Below, one piece after another: positions 12,444 through 20,195 of a stretch of 20,476 nt of DNA. The notes below the pieces were generated by a model. The model was not told the origin of the DNA. It searched no databases and saw only the letters and a program-made list of their open reading frames with translations. The translations under genes and the position numbers were made by a program. This stretch comes from a virus: the IMG/VR virus record IMGVR_UViG_3300025849_000281, positions 1 through 20,476 of that record; one strand, written 5' to 3'. Each line of letters begins with the position of its first letter. The first letter of the stretch is position 1.

Positions 12444-14957
12444 TTACGATTTTGAAATTGTAACTCCGCCTGATATATTATACGGTTGTCTACCGTATTT
12501 ACTATATAAAAATTTATTAGGTGCCCCTAATAACGATGTTCCAAATTCTGTATAATCGGAATCTGAGCCTGTTGAAAATAATGTTGGCTTTGATTCACTT
12601 AAAATTTTATCTTTTACACCCTTAGGAGATAGTGTTGGCTGTACTGTAAGATACTGTGCCATTACACCTGCTACTTGCGGTGCTGCCATACTAGTTCCAT
12701 TAATTAGTGCTATTTTATAACTTGTATTTGGAGTATAATCACCTGTGGTGTATATTGATGTTGTACTACATGTACTTATTATATTTGTTCCTGGCGCATA
12801 ACAAGTTAATCTTGGACCTCTACTAGAACTATTACTAGTTTTATCTAAAAAGGTTGCTCCGCTTTGTTGTGTTGTTGAATCTGAATTGCCTACTATAATA
12901 GCTTCGTCACTATGTGGACTAGAACCTCTATGATAATAGTAAGTGGTTGCTCCGTATACTACATTATTATCGTAGTCGACACCTCCTACAACATCTCCTT
13001 TATAATAATCGTTGCCTGCAGCAATTACTACATGTATTCCTGCATCGATCATATCTTCGATTTCAGCATCAACTGAAGGAACTCTAGCAGGAATAATTCT
13101 ATTTTCACCATTTACTGGAACTACTATTCCAGTAGCTTGCCAAAGAGCAAGATTAGCTACATAATCAACTCCCCAAGTCCAAGCAGATCCTCTATAATTT
13201 CCACTTGTAGGACTGCCACCTATAGTAGCACTGTATCCCCAACTCATGTTGACTATGGTTGGTCTTCCATTTGTTTTTGCTGCATGCCATAATCTGATAG
13301 CATCAAATGCATCTGAAATAGGAATGCCTGAATTAGGGTCTGATGGTGCTTCTAGTCCTGCTAACTTTTGAGAATATATATGTGCCTTTTTAGCCCAGCC
13401 GTATGTTTTGCCAGCTGCAATACCTGCACAGTGTGTACCGTGACCATCAAAATCTCTATAATGATTTACGTTTTGTGTACCTGACAATCCGCTCTCTGTA
13501 TACCAATCAATTTGTTGTACACGAGATGTTCCTCCACTTGAAGAAACAACATAGCCTGATGCACCTGCTAAACTCGGATTGTCTTGTGCTGGTGTATTCC
13601 CGTCTTGGAATATACTTCTAATTGTTGTTAACGAAGGCTTACTAATAACAGGAGCAATATATGAATTGTGTAATGCGTAACCTAACGGATTATTAGATTG
13701 TATACCTGCCGGAGTACGCATACTATCGCTCCATTCAGGACTAAGACTTCCACCTTCCCATAAACTTGTGTATTCAAACATACAAAAATTTAGTAGATAC
13801 AAGTATTCCTTAGCTGCTACTTCAAATGCATCTCCACTAGTTTTAAAAGCACCCGGACTTGGCTCGTAGCCTGATGGATCCCACATGCCTGCGTCATACG
13901 CTTCTACCATTGCATTATACAAAGGACCAGTTGCCCAGTCAGCACTTATAAAAGGATACATTTTTAATGTTTGTGCATCTAACCCATGCATATGTAATGT
14001 ATGGAATACGTGTTCGATAACTTCCTGTGCATCTATATCACCATCACCATAACCATCACCAGTTGAATTTAAATACCACACCATATCGTTTTGAACAGTA
14101 TTATCAAACAAGTCTGTTAGATTCCAAAATATAATGCCAGCATCTGTTAAAAAATTTGTGCTATAGTCTGAGCCAGCACCTCTTGCTACTCTTTGTATTG
14201 TTGGTACCCCTGCATGATATGTTCCTGTGTCACCACTTAGATTTTGTATTAATGCTCGTTGTGCTGATCCGTTTATTCCGGCGCCATTTGGATCTGTAAA
14301 AAGTTCAAACATACGTCCGACTTTTTCTAGCCACGCATCTGGTACTGCTGTTTGGCCACCTACTGTGCCAGCACCCATTATTCTTACACCATTTACAGTA
14401 ACTTCACGTTTGAAGAAATCACTACCGTCTCCGACAACATTAATAATTGCACCGTTATTATATTCTGGATCAACTGCTGCTCCTCCGTCTATAAATTCTG
14501 GATGATCAACTTGTAGTCCACTGTCTTGAATTACAATGTCAACTCCGGTACCATCTAATGCATATGGATATTGGTTAGATGCTGTTGCACCATCACTGTA
14601 TACATTAGTAGCTTCTATACAACGTCTTAATCCCCAATTTACTTTATCTGTTTCTAGTACAGTAGGTTTAGTAAAATCAGAAGTTTGTGTTGCTTTAATT
14701 CCAATTTGAATATCGTTTCTTTGATCAGGTGGTATTTCTACACTTAATACTCTTTCGTCGCTTAATAATTCTTGTGCTTCTTCATCAGTAAGCATCCAAT
14801 GAGTCATTCTTTTACTGCCGGGTCTAGCATTTGCAACTTCAATAGCTCTACTAGGTATAGCAGAACTATCGCCGTATTCAGTAGCCATTTCGTTGTCAAA
14901 CTCGGCTAGATCTACGCCTCTATTTACAACAACAATATATTCTCTTTCGTTACTCAT
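12444..14957 (-). CDS. Subtilisin-like serine protease (peptidase S8) with a large insertion
   Basis: An 837-residue protein. Residues 1-120 look like an inhibitor-type propeptide (REYIVVVNRGVDLAEFDNEM, MTHWMLTDEEAQELLSDERVLSVEIPP). The subtilase catalytic set is intact: D145 (IVIQDSGLQVDHPEF), H506 (GHGTHCAGIAAG), oxyanion N649 (IAAGND) and S756 (NGTSMAAPQVAG). D145 and H506 are separated by 361 residues, against about 32 in subtilisin. The insertion carries a 12-residue EF-hand-like loop at 301-312 (D-G-Y-G-D-G-D-I-D-A-Q-E), immediately followed by the His-rich EHVFHTLHMHG (315-325). No signal peptide is present, so it is probably a virion or cytoplasmic protein. It sits between the propeller and fibre genes. 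Likely roles, all inferred, are cleavage of host surface proteins on contact or of tail proteins during assembly. Confidence 0.88.
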   Translation of the reverse strand: MSNEREYIVVVNRGVDLAEFDNEMATEYGDSSAIPSRAIEVANARPGSKRMTHWMLTDEEAQELLSDERVLSVEIPPDQRNDIQIGIKATQTSDFTKPTVLETDKVNWGLRRCIEATNVYSDGATASNQYPYALDGTGVDIVIQDSGLQVDHPEFIDGGAAVDPEYNNGAIINVVGDGSDFFKREVTVNGVRIMGAGTVGGQTAVPDAWLEKVGRMFELFTDPNGAGINGSAQRALIQNLSGDTGTYHAGVPTIQRVARGAGSDYSTNFLTDAGIIFWNLTDLFDNTVQNDMVWYLNSTGDGYGDGDIDAQEVIEHVFHTLHMHGLDAQTLKMYPFISADWATGPLYNAMVEAYDAGMWDPSGYEPSPGAFKTSGDAFEVAAKEYLYLLNFCMFEYTSLWEGGSLSPEWSDSMRTPAGIQSNNPLGYALHNSYIAPVISKPSLTTIRSIFQDGNTPAQDNPSLAGASGYVVSSSGGTSRVQQIDWYTESGLSGTQNVNHYRDFDGHGTHCAGIAAGKTYGWAKKAHIYSQKLAGLEAPSDPNSGIPISDAFDAIRLWHAAKTNGRPTIVNMSWGYSATIGGSPTSGNYRGSAWTWGVDYVANLALWQATGIVVPVNGENRIIPARVPSVDAEIEDMIDAGIHVVIAAGNDYYKGDVVGGVDYDNNVVYGATTYYYHRGSSPHSDEAIIVGNSDSTTQQSGATFLDKTSNSSSRGPRLTCYAPGTNIISTCSTTSIYTTGDYTPNTSYKIALINGTSMAAPQVAGVMAQYLTVQPTLSPKGVKDKILSESKPTLFSTGSDSDYTEFGTSLLGAPNKFLYSKYGRQPYNISGGVTISKS

Positions 14958-14965
14958 TATAATAC

Positions 14966-16267
14966 TTATACCTTATACAAATATGCAACACCACTGTTGT
15001 CAGCACCTACGTCATCTTCAGTTTTTACACCGACACACAATCTAGTACTATTCATACTCATTACATCACCAAATTTATCATTATCTACATTGCCAAATGC
15101 ATTTGGATTGTCCAGAGTTTTTATAAGTGATCCGTCTGACATACTAAAAATGTAAACAACTCCGCTAGACTGACCAGCTGCTGTATCTTCGTCTTGTGCG
15201 GTTACTGCACAGTAACTATTATTAATAGCAACTTCTGAACCAAAGTAATCGTTATTTACAGTACTATATGCATTTGGATTTGATAGTCTTCTTAATAGTG
15301 TCCAAGATCCTCCAGATAACTCATATATAAATGCATTACCACTATTTGTTCCGTCAATATCTTCTCCTGGTGCTCCTACTATAATATAGTTTCCACTTAT
15401 GTCAACACTATATCCAAACTGGTCAAAGTTATCAGTTCCAATAGCTGGTCCGTTTGGATTAGGATTTAAAATTGTTTGTACTGCTCCTGTAGCGTTTGTT
15501 ATAATATGTATTGCACCACTATCACCGCCGCCTGTTGCACCAGCTGTATTTTCTCTCCAACTTCCGACGACTGTATATGTATCATTCATTGCAAGTGTTT
15601 GTACATTGCCGCCTAATTGATCTCCAGGATATTCATCTTCTGCATCAATGTTTGGGTTTTTGATAGAATGTAACAAACTACCGTCACTAGTATCAAATAT
15701 ATAAATCCAACCAGTATCGTCACCTATGCCAACTTCATCTTCACGTGGAGCTGCAACTGCCGCATAGTTTTCAGATATAGCTACACTACTACCGAATGCA
15801 TCACCGTTTGGATTAACTTCAGTTGTTGTAGGATTTGGATTTGCAAGTGTAAAAAGCAAACTGCCATCTGTAATGTCAAATATATAAGCTGCACCTGTAT
15901 CTGTATCTGCACCAATATCTTCTCTTTCTGCACCTGCAATAATATAGCTGTCAGAACATGCAACTGCTGTACCAAATTGGTCGCCTTCTCCTAAACCCGG
16001 AGGTGCAGTAGTACTAGGATTATCAATAGTATATTGTATTAAGCCTGCACTATTAAACACATAAACTTTACCGTTTTGTGAAGCTGCCGCATCACTTTCA
16101 ATACTACCAATAACAACGTAACTATTATTAACAGCAACACTGTTTGCAAAATAGTCATCCTGTTTTACATCGTACGCATTAGGGTTATCAATTTGTTTGA
16201 TAAACTTAAATTCCGATTGCGGACTACTAAAAAATATGTTACTAGTTAAAGATCCTAAACGAGGCAT
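14966..16267 (-). CDS. Seven-bladed FG-GAP-type beta-propeller, likely tail adhesin
   Basis: 433 residues made almost wholly of seven repeats on the plan D.FG.SVAI..NY..VGA..ED......G..YIFD..DGSL. They begin near residues 38, 96, 156, 216, 280, 340 and 397. Most blades are joined by an NPN(A/P/I) motif. Acidic ED loops in each blade are the kind that bind calcium in integrin-type propellers. The short N-terminal strand FKFIKQIDNPNAY probably closes the ring against the last blade. There is no signal peptide, no membrane segment and no extra domain. It lies 6 bases after the fibre/cupredoxin gene and 8 bases before the protease start, on the same strand, with only a weak ribosome site. Binding to a host surface polymer is inferred from the fold and the neighbours. 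Confidence 0.85.
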   Translation of the reverse strand: MPRLGSLTSNIFFSSPQSEFKFIKQIDNPNAYDVKQDDYFANSVAVNNSYVVIGSIESDAAASQNGKVYVFNSAGLIQYTIDNPSTTAPPGLGEGDQFGTAVACSDSYIIAGAEREDIGADTDTGAAYIFDITDGSLLFTLANPNPTTTEVNPNGDAFGSSVAISENYAAVAAPREDEVGIGDDTGWIYIFDTSDGSLLHSIKNPNIDAEDEYPGDQLGGNVQTLAMNDTYTVVGSWRENTAGATGGGDSGAIHIITNATGAVQTILNPNPNGPAIGTDNFDQFGYSVDISGNYIIVGAPGEDIDGTNSGNAFIYELSGGSWTLLRRLSNPNAYSTVNNDYFGSEVAINNSYCAVTAQDEDTAAGQSSGVVYIFSMSDGSLIKTLDNPNAFGNVDNDKFGDVMSMNSTRLCVGVKTEDDVGADNSGVAYLYKV

Positions 16268-16273
16268 TGGCTG

Positions 16274-17740
16274 TTATCCATAGTTTGTATAACCACCTAA
16301 CACAGTCCATGTTGTACCTACTCTTAATAAAGAGAACGTAATTACGTCTATTGAATTTGCGTTTCCTGTAGGTGCAAGAGTTTCAACCCAATTTATTGTT
16401 TGGGCTACTCCGTCAATTTGTACTGCATTTGGCACATACGGTGTTGCACCTTGACGTAATACAAGAACAACGTTTAACGCTCTATCAGAAGTCGTTGGTA
16501 CATTAGTTATATTTGCTGTAAAGTTTGCTGCAATAGAAGTATGATCAAATATTGCATTTGTAGCAAAGTCGTGTGCAACAACTCCAGTTGCTCCAGTCAA
16601 CGACGATAATATTTCAGATTGTTTTGATATGTTTTCTAATAATATTCCGTCCGGTGCATCTAATGTAATAGTTGAAGCACTATCAAATACTGCTCCGCCT
16701 GCTCCGCTATTAGTAAAACTAGGTGTTGTAAGACTTGCAAAAGTTACGCTATCTGATGTATTCAGACTTTGGTCATATGATCCACCACCGCCTCCACCGC
16801 CGCCTGTGCTATTAATAGTTAGTGTATTACTGGCTTCGTCGATAGTCATTGTAATATTTGTGCCAGCTGTAAAGTTTAGTGTATCTGATTTTGTAGATGC
16901 ATCTATACTTTGGGCGCCGCCTGTAATTTGTACACTACTAAATGTACTAAAATCTGGTACAGGAGCAGTTGGTTGTACCCATTGACTACTGTCAGTATCA
17001 GTAATGTAAACAAATAATGATCCAGTCGCACTATCGAACCAAATGCTTCCTTCACTAGGTGACCCTGGCGGCGTATCACTTATATCAACACTTGCTCCTC
17101 CACCACTGCCTGAGCCTGTACCAGGATCTGCTACTGCAATACTATTACCTTGATTTGTATGAAAATGACACCAATAATATAGTGTGTCTGGTGCACTACT
17201 TTTAACAGTAAATAAAACTTTTTTTGTTGTTGCACGTTGAAAATTATCTGTGTAGTATCTCATTGATACAGGATCGTCGTCTAGTAAATAAACTATACCT
17301 GGATTGTAATGTGCGCCACCTTCAATTAGATCGCCATTAGGCGTAGTTGCAAACATTAACGGATGCCATAAATTAGCATATGAATTATTTGTTTCGTCAG
17401 ATTGATCAAATAGATACGTATATCCTCTAACTAAATTTAACTGAGGTTTTTCTACTCCGTCAATATAAAACACACCAGTTGCTTGACCGTTTGCTGTGTC
17501 AACGCCTACTGTGACTGTTCTTTCAAGTAATGCTACACCAGCGTCTGCAAGTTGTTGCGATAGGTTCCCTGATGTTAGTAGAGTATATCCGCCGGCTAAC
17601 TTGCCGCTGTAAACTCTAAGTGTATTTGCTTGTTTATCGTAAAAAACTTCACCACTTGCACCAACGTTTCTGTCAAGAAAATCGTCTGGTCTTGGTATGA
17701 TCCGAATTCTATCTACTACTGGTGCTGAATTTGATGACAT
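16274..17740 (-). CDS. Fibre-like virion protein with an internal cupredoxin-like domain
   Basis: 488 residues. Residues 1-70 (IIPRPDDFLDRNVGASGEVFYDKQANTLRVYSG) are a common marine phage virion start. Residues ~75-205 look cupredoxin-like: NLVRGYTYLFDQSDETN, WHPLMFATTPNG (H126) and TLYYWCHFHTNQGNS (C191, H194, Q197). A Gly/Ser linker and an EGSIWFDSATGSLFVYITD..QWV strand repeat follow. Then come beta repeats with a run of eight glycines, and a C-terminal domain (~365-488; SLTGATGVVAHDFATNAIFDH ... VLVLRQGATPYVPNAVQIDG) found at the ends of many phage fibres. A late-type GATAAATAC box and a GAGGAAA site precede the start. It is the first gene of the adhesion set. Confidence 0.78.
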   Translation of the reverse strand: MSSNSAPVVDRIRIIPRPDDFLDRNVGASGEVFYDKQANTLRVYSGKLAGGYTLLTSGNLSQQLADAGVALLERTVTVGVDTANGQATGVFYIDGVEKPQLNLVRGYTYLFDQSDETNNSYANLWHPLMFATTPNGDLIEGGAHYNPGIVYLLDDDPVSMRYYTDNFQRATTKKVLFTVKSSAPDTLYYWCHFHTNQGNSIAVADPGTGSGSGGGASVDISDTPPGSPSEGSIWFDSATGSLFVYITDTDSSQWVQPTAPVPDFSTFSSVQITGGAQSIDASTKSDTLNFTAGTNITMTIDEASNTLTINSTGGGGGGGGSYDQSLNTSDSVTFASLTTPSFTNSGAGGAVFDSASTITLDAPDGILLENISKQSEILSSLTGATGVVAHDFATNAIFDHTSIAANFTANITNVPTTSDRALNVVLVLRQGATPYVPNAVQIDGVAQTINWVETLAPTGNANSIDVITFSLLRVGTTWTVLGGYTNYG

Positions 17741-17761
17741 TCTATTTCCTCGTTACTGTAT

Positions 17762-17770
17762 GTATTTATC
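17762..17770 (-). promoter_or_regulatory. Late promoter for the adhesion gene set
   Basis: The minus strand reads GATAAATACATAC, ending 21 bases before the ATG at 17740, with GAGGAAA between. It lies in the gap after the small gene ending at 17778 and can drive the fibre, propeller and protease genes. Confidence 0.7.
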
Positions 17771-17777
17771 CGCGAAT

Positions 17778-17999
17778 TTAGAATATCCTTCTGTAGTAAT
17801 GCTTCCAGGTAGCTGCCCAATCTTCAAATGCTCTTTCGTCAGTAAAGTTTATTTGGTCTTTATCATGACTTATTTTTACTCTAAATGCGGCAATATGAGG
17901 ATATCTACGTTGCCATTCTAAAAAATGTTGGTGAGCCATATTACCAACTTTATCTGTTCTATTTGCGTAAGGACATATTTCAACTCTTACAAATGCCAT
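17778..17999 (-). CDS. Small protein of unknown function (73 aa)
   Basis: I do not recognise it. It is a basic, aromatic-rich soluble protein (MAHQHFLEWQRRYPHIAAFRVKISHDKDQINFTDERAFEDWAATWKHYYRRIF), probably a small alpha/beta fold. An AGGAGAAACTA ribosome site supports the start at 17999, which directly abuts and overlaps by one base the stop of the J-domain gene. The two are probably co-expressed. The overlapping opposite-strand frame has no such signal. Confidence 0.65.
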   Translation of the reverse strand: MAFVRVEICPYANRTDKVGNMAHQHFLEWQRRYPHIAAFRVKISHDKDQINFTDERAFEDWAATWKHYYRRIF

Positions 18000-18262
18000 T
18001 AGTTTCTCCTACTATAAGGGCCGTATTTGCTACCAAACATTGCCTTAAAAAATTCGTCTGCTGATTTATTATTTTCATTTATACTACTTGTATTTTTGTT
18101 TACATTAGATATAAAACGATACGCTTCAAGTAGCTCATTAAATACTTTTGAATCTCCACCACGATCAGGATGGTGTTGCATTGACAATTTCCTAAACTTT
18201 CGCTTTACTTCAGCTTGTGGAGTGTTTACATTTATATTTAACATATCGTAGTATCTTTGCAT
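17999..18262 (-). CDS. J-domain (DnaJ-like) co-chaperone
   Basis: 87 residues, of which the first ~60 form a J-domain: YYDMLNINVNTPQAEVKRKFRKLSMQHHPDRGGDSKVFNELLEAYRFISN. The HPD tripeptide (31-33) that stimulates Hsp70 ATPase is intact. The remaining ~30 residues are a Ser/Asn linker and a short FFKAMFGSKYGPY motif, with no zinc-finger or substrate domain. It probably recruits the host DnaK to a specific job such as virion assembly. The first ATG is needed to complete helix I (YYDML). A GTAAATAC box lies 3 bases before it and GGAAG just beyond, so leaderless or read-through translation is possible. Confidence 0.85.
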   Translation of the reverse strand: MQRYYDMLNINVNTPQAEVKRKFRKLSMQHHPDRGGDSKVFNELLEAYRFISNVNKNTSSINENNKSADEFFKAMFGSKYGPYSRRN

Positions 18263-18265
18263 ATA

Positions 18266-18273
18266 GTATTTAC
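18266..18273 (-). promoter_or_regulatory. Possible late-type box at the J-domain gene
   Basis: The minus strand reads GTAAATACTAT, close to the late consensus, but the box lies only 3 bases from the ATG and overlaps the stop of the upstream gene. If used, it would give a nearly leaderless message, as at 5284. It could also be chance in AT-rich sequence. Confidence 0.3.
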
Positions 18274-19034
18274 TTCCATTTATATGTTTTCAATTTAGAT
18301 GCATTTGATATCCATTTATTGTCAATTGTTGCGGCACGTAATCTTAAGTTATCTATATCGTTTTTATTGTACTCTCTTACTATAGCATTTACTTCGTGTT
18401 TTTTTACAAGTATATATTGGCATAGCGGAGTACCTGCAGGTATTATAATTTCATCGTTTAACGAATGCCAAAATACTTGAACATTTAAAAAATTAGGACC
18501 AAAATCTGGATCTAAAAATCCTATACTTGCAGTAAAATTTTTATTATCAGGATATGGTATAGGCATACTCATTAAGTAATATCCTTTAGGAATGTATGCT
18601 ACCCAAGGTGATTGTATTTTAATAACTGTACTTAGATGTTTTGAATCTGGATTAAACTTAGCATAAAGTTCTTCTGGATGCTGATTAACATAAGGCCAAA
18701 TCCAAGTATGATCGGCATCGACTCTACTTTGATCAACTGGAGTTGTCCAACTAAAACTGTTACCGTCGCCGTTTGTTTTAATAGCAATATCTTGCCAAGA
18801 CTTCTGTATCCATCCAGTTTTTTGAATTTGATTAATTCCCGGACATCTTGTGATATGACTAAATCTTTGAGTTATGTTATCTGATCGTTGCCTAATGTCT
18901 TTATAGTCTTGTACTGCCTTTTTAACCCACTCAAATTTAATATTTGTAGCTGGTTCTATAGGCATAAGTTGTGTTATTTCCGGAAGCAAACTAACAAATT
19001 CCAACTTAGGTGTTTTTTTAAAAAAATTAAACAT
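18270..19034 (-). CDS. Unknown protein with a dUTPase-like C-terminal signature (paralogue 1)
   Basis: 254 residues, clearly related to the protein encoded at 19446-20192. Both share a start of MF-FKK-PK-EF-S, a CPGI...K.G(W/F)I motif, W.D..IKT.G, (S/T)PW...PKG, and a C-terminal LDP...LNV...W...AG.....I. Here that last part reads ASIGFLDPDFGPNFLNVQVFW, then IIIPAGTPLCQYILV. This resembles the dUTPase/dCTP deaminase pattern GLIDSDY..QL...V.N......I.PG.R.AQ. The N-terminal half has no match I recognise. A functional dUTPase is not claimed. It starts 8 bases inside the previous gene. Confidence 0.6.
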   Translation of the reverse strand: MFNFFKKTPKLEFVSLLPEITQLMPIEPATNIKFEWVKKAVQDYKDIRQRSDNITQRFSHITRCPGINQIQKTGWIQKSWQDIAIKTNGDGNSFSWTTPVDQSRVDADHTWIWPYVNQHPEELYAKFNPDSKHLSTVIKIQSPWVAYIPKGYYLMSMPIPYPDNKNFTASIGFLDPDFGPNFLNVQVFWHSLNDEIIIPAGTPLCQYILVKKHEVNAIVREYNKNDIDNLRLRAATIDNKWISNASKLKTYKWK

Positions 19035-19446
19035 ACATTGTTGCTTTATACTTTTTATCTAGTTCGTCTAAATGTTTATCTCTGCTTAGTGTCCAAGATA
19101 AAATATTGTCTACATGAATTACAAATGGATTTCTATCAGGCATAGAAATTAACCTTACATACTGATCTTCTAAAACTTCTTCGCCGTTAACTACTTCAGC
19201 TGTTAAAGGGGTATCTTCCCATTCGTAATTTTCGAAGCCAATTCTCGTTGCCACTTTACGAACCATTTCATTTTCTTGGTTAGTGTATTCTATTATAACT
19301 TCGCGTTCTCCTGCTACAGTGTTTAACCAATGTATATGCTTATGCCTATCTTTTTGAACTTTTCGAGCAGTGTAATCGTCTTTTGCTTCTCGAATAGTCT
19401 GAGAATAAGTTACAAAATCATCAGTGTTAGTTTCTTGTAATGGCAT
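19027..19446 (-). CDS. Unknown protein (139 aa) between the two paralogues
   Basis: I do not recognise it. It is an acidic protein with a helical N-terminus (TYSQTIREAKDDYTARKVQKDRHKH) and a beta-rich middle (REVIIEYTNQENEMVRKVATRIGFENYEW, QYVRLISMPDRNPFVIHVDNILSWTL), ending in a short helix. A strong AGGAGGAAC ribosome site precedes the ATG. It overlaps the upstream paralogue by one base (TAATG) and the downstream one by 8 bases, so the three are made together and may act together. Confidence 0.65.
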   Translation of the reverse strand: MPLQETNTDDFVTYSQTIREAKDDYTARKVQKDRHKHIHWLNTVAGEREVIIEYTNQENEMVRKVATRIGFENYEWEDTPLTAEVVNGEEVLEDQYVRLISMPDRNPFVIHVDNILSWTLSRDKHLDELDKKYKATMYV

Positions 19447-20192
19447 TAGTTCCTCCTAAAATGTTTGTTGTACATATTTTTTAATAATGCTTTGTTTACT
19501 TTAAATCCGTGAATTTGATAATATGTTCGTTTTTCAAACCATTCTAAATCATGTTTAGTTGCATCTCTAACTTCGTAATCATACGATTCTTCAGTTAACG
19601 GAATTAAGTGTGCAAGGGCGTGTCCTGCTTTAAGTTCAGTTTCTCCGTGTTTTTTATTCCAGTATCCTTGAACATTAAGCTCTGTACTTATGCTTGGGTC
19701 TAGTATACCGGTCGCTGCATCAAATTCGTAGGTATCTGAATACGCTACTGCTGTCATTAAAAATTTCATACCTTTTGGGGCAATAACATTCCAAGGAGTG
19801 TTAAATTTTACTATAGGTGCAATACTATACGGACGCTTTGGTAAAAATTTTGTAATATCATATGGATGAGTGCCTACAGGATCTCCGTCTCTCATAGTCG
19901 CTAAAACTTCGCTTGGATGCACATAACCAAACGCTTCGTTTTCGCCTTGTGTTTTTATAACTGTATCGTGCCACAAAGGAATTATAAATCCGTGTTTATA
20001 TAAATCAAAAATTCCTGGACACTGTTGTAAATGACTAGGAACCTTATAATTTTTTCGTCTAATGTAATCGTCTTTACATGCTTTCATCCATCTTGGTGAA
20101 AATTTACTAGCAGGAATAATAGGATATATGTCTGCTAATCCAGGCACTTTACTAAAAAATTCTATTTTTGGTTTTTTCTTTTTAAAAAACAT
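19446..20192 (-). CDS. Unknown protein with a dUTPase-like C-terminal signature (paralogue 2)
   Basis: 248 residues, paralogous to the protein at 18270-19034 along its whole length: FFKKKKPKIEFFSKVPGL, PASKFSPRWMKACKDDY, QCPGIFDLYKHGFIIPLWHD, VIKTQGENEAFGYVHP and TPWNVIAPKG. Then ATGILDPSISTELNVQGYW and ETELKAGHALAHLIPL, where the dUTPase-like Q position is H. It begins with a very basic MFFKKKKPK. It is directly downstream of a 2OG-Fe(II) oxygenase (stop 3 bases before the ATG), with a weak ribosome site. Function is unknown. The pairing with an oxygenase suggests a role in modifying a host or phage molecule, which is only an inference. Confidence 0.6.
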   Translation of the reverse strand: MFFKKKKPKIEFFSKVPGLADIYPIIPASKFSPRWMKACKDDYIRRKNYKVPSHLQQCPGIFDLYKHGFIIPLWHDTVIKTQGENEAFGYVHPSEVLATMRDGDPVGTHPYDITKFLPKRPYSIAPIVKFNTPWNVIAPKGMKFLMTAVAYSDTYEFDAATGILDPSISTELNVQGYWNKKHGETELKAGHALAHLIPLTEESYDYEVRDATKHDLEWFEKRTYYQIHGFKVNKALLKNMYNKHFRRN

Positions 20193-20195
20193 AAT

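Noticed and set aside
18678-19145. Plus-strand frames opposite the paralogue and the 139-aa gene
   Set aside because: They are Cys/Phe/Leu-rich shadows without ribosome sites, opposite genes that are supported by coupling and by paralogy.
18270-20192. Calling the paralogues true dUTPases
   Set aside because: Only one stretch resembles the family. The Ser-containing motif and the Gly-rich C-terminal motif are not seen, and the proteins are longer than typical dUTPases, so only a fold resemblance is suggested.
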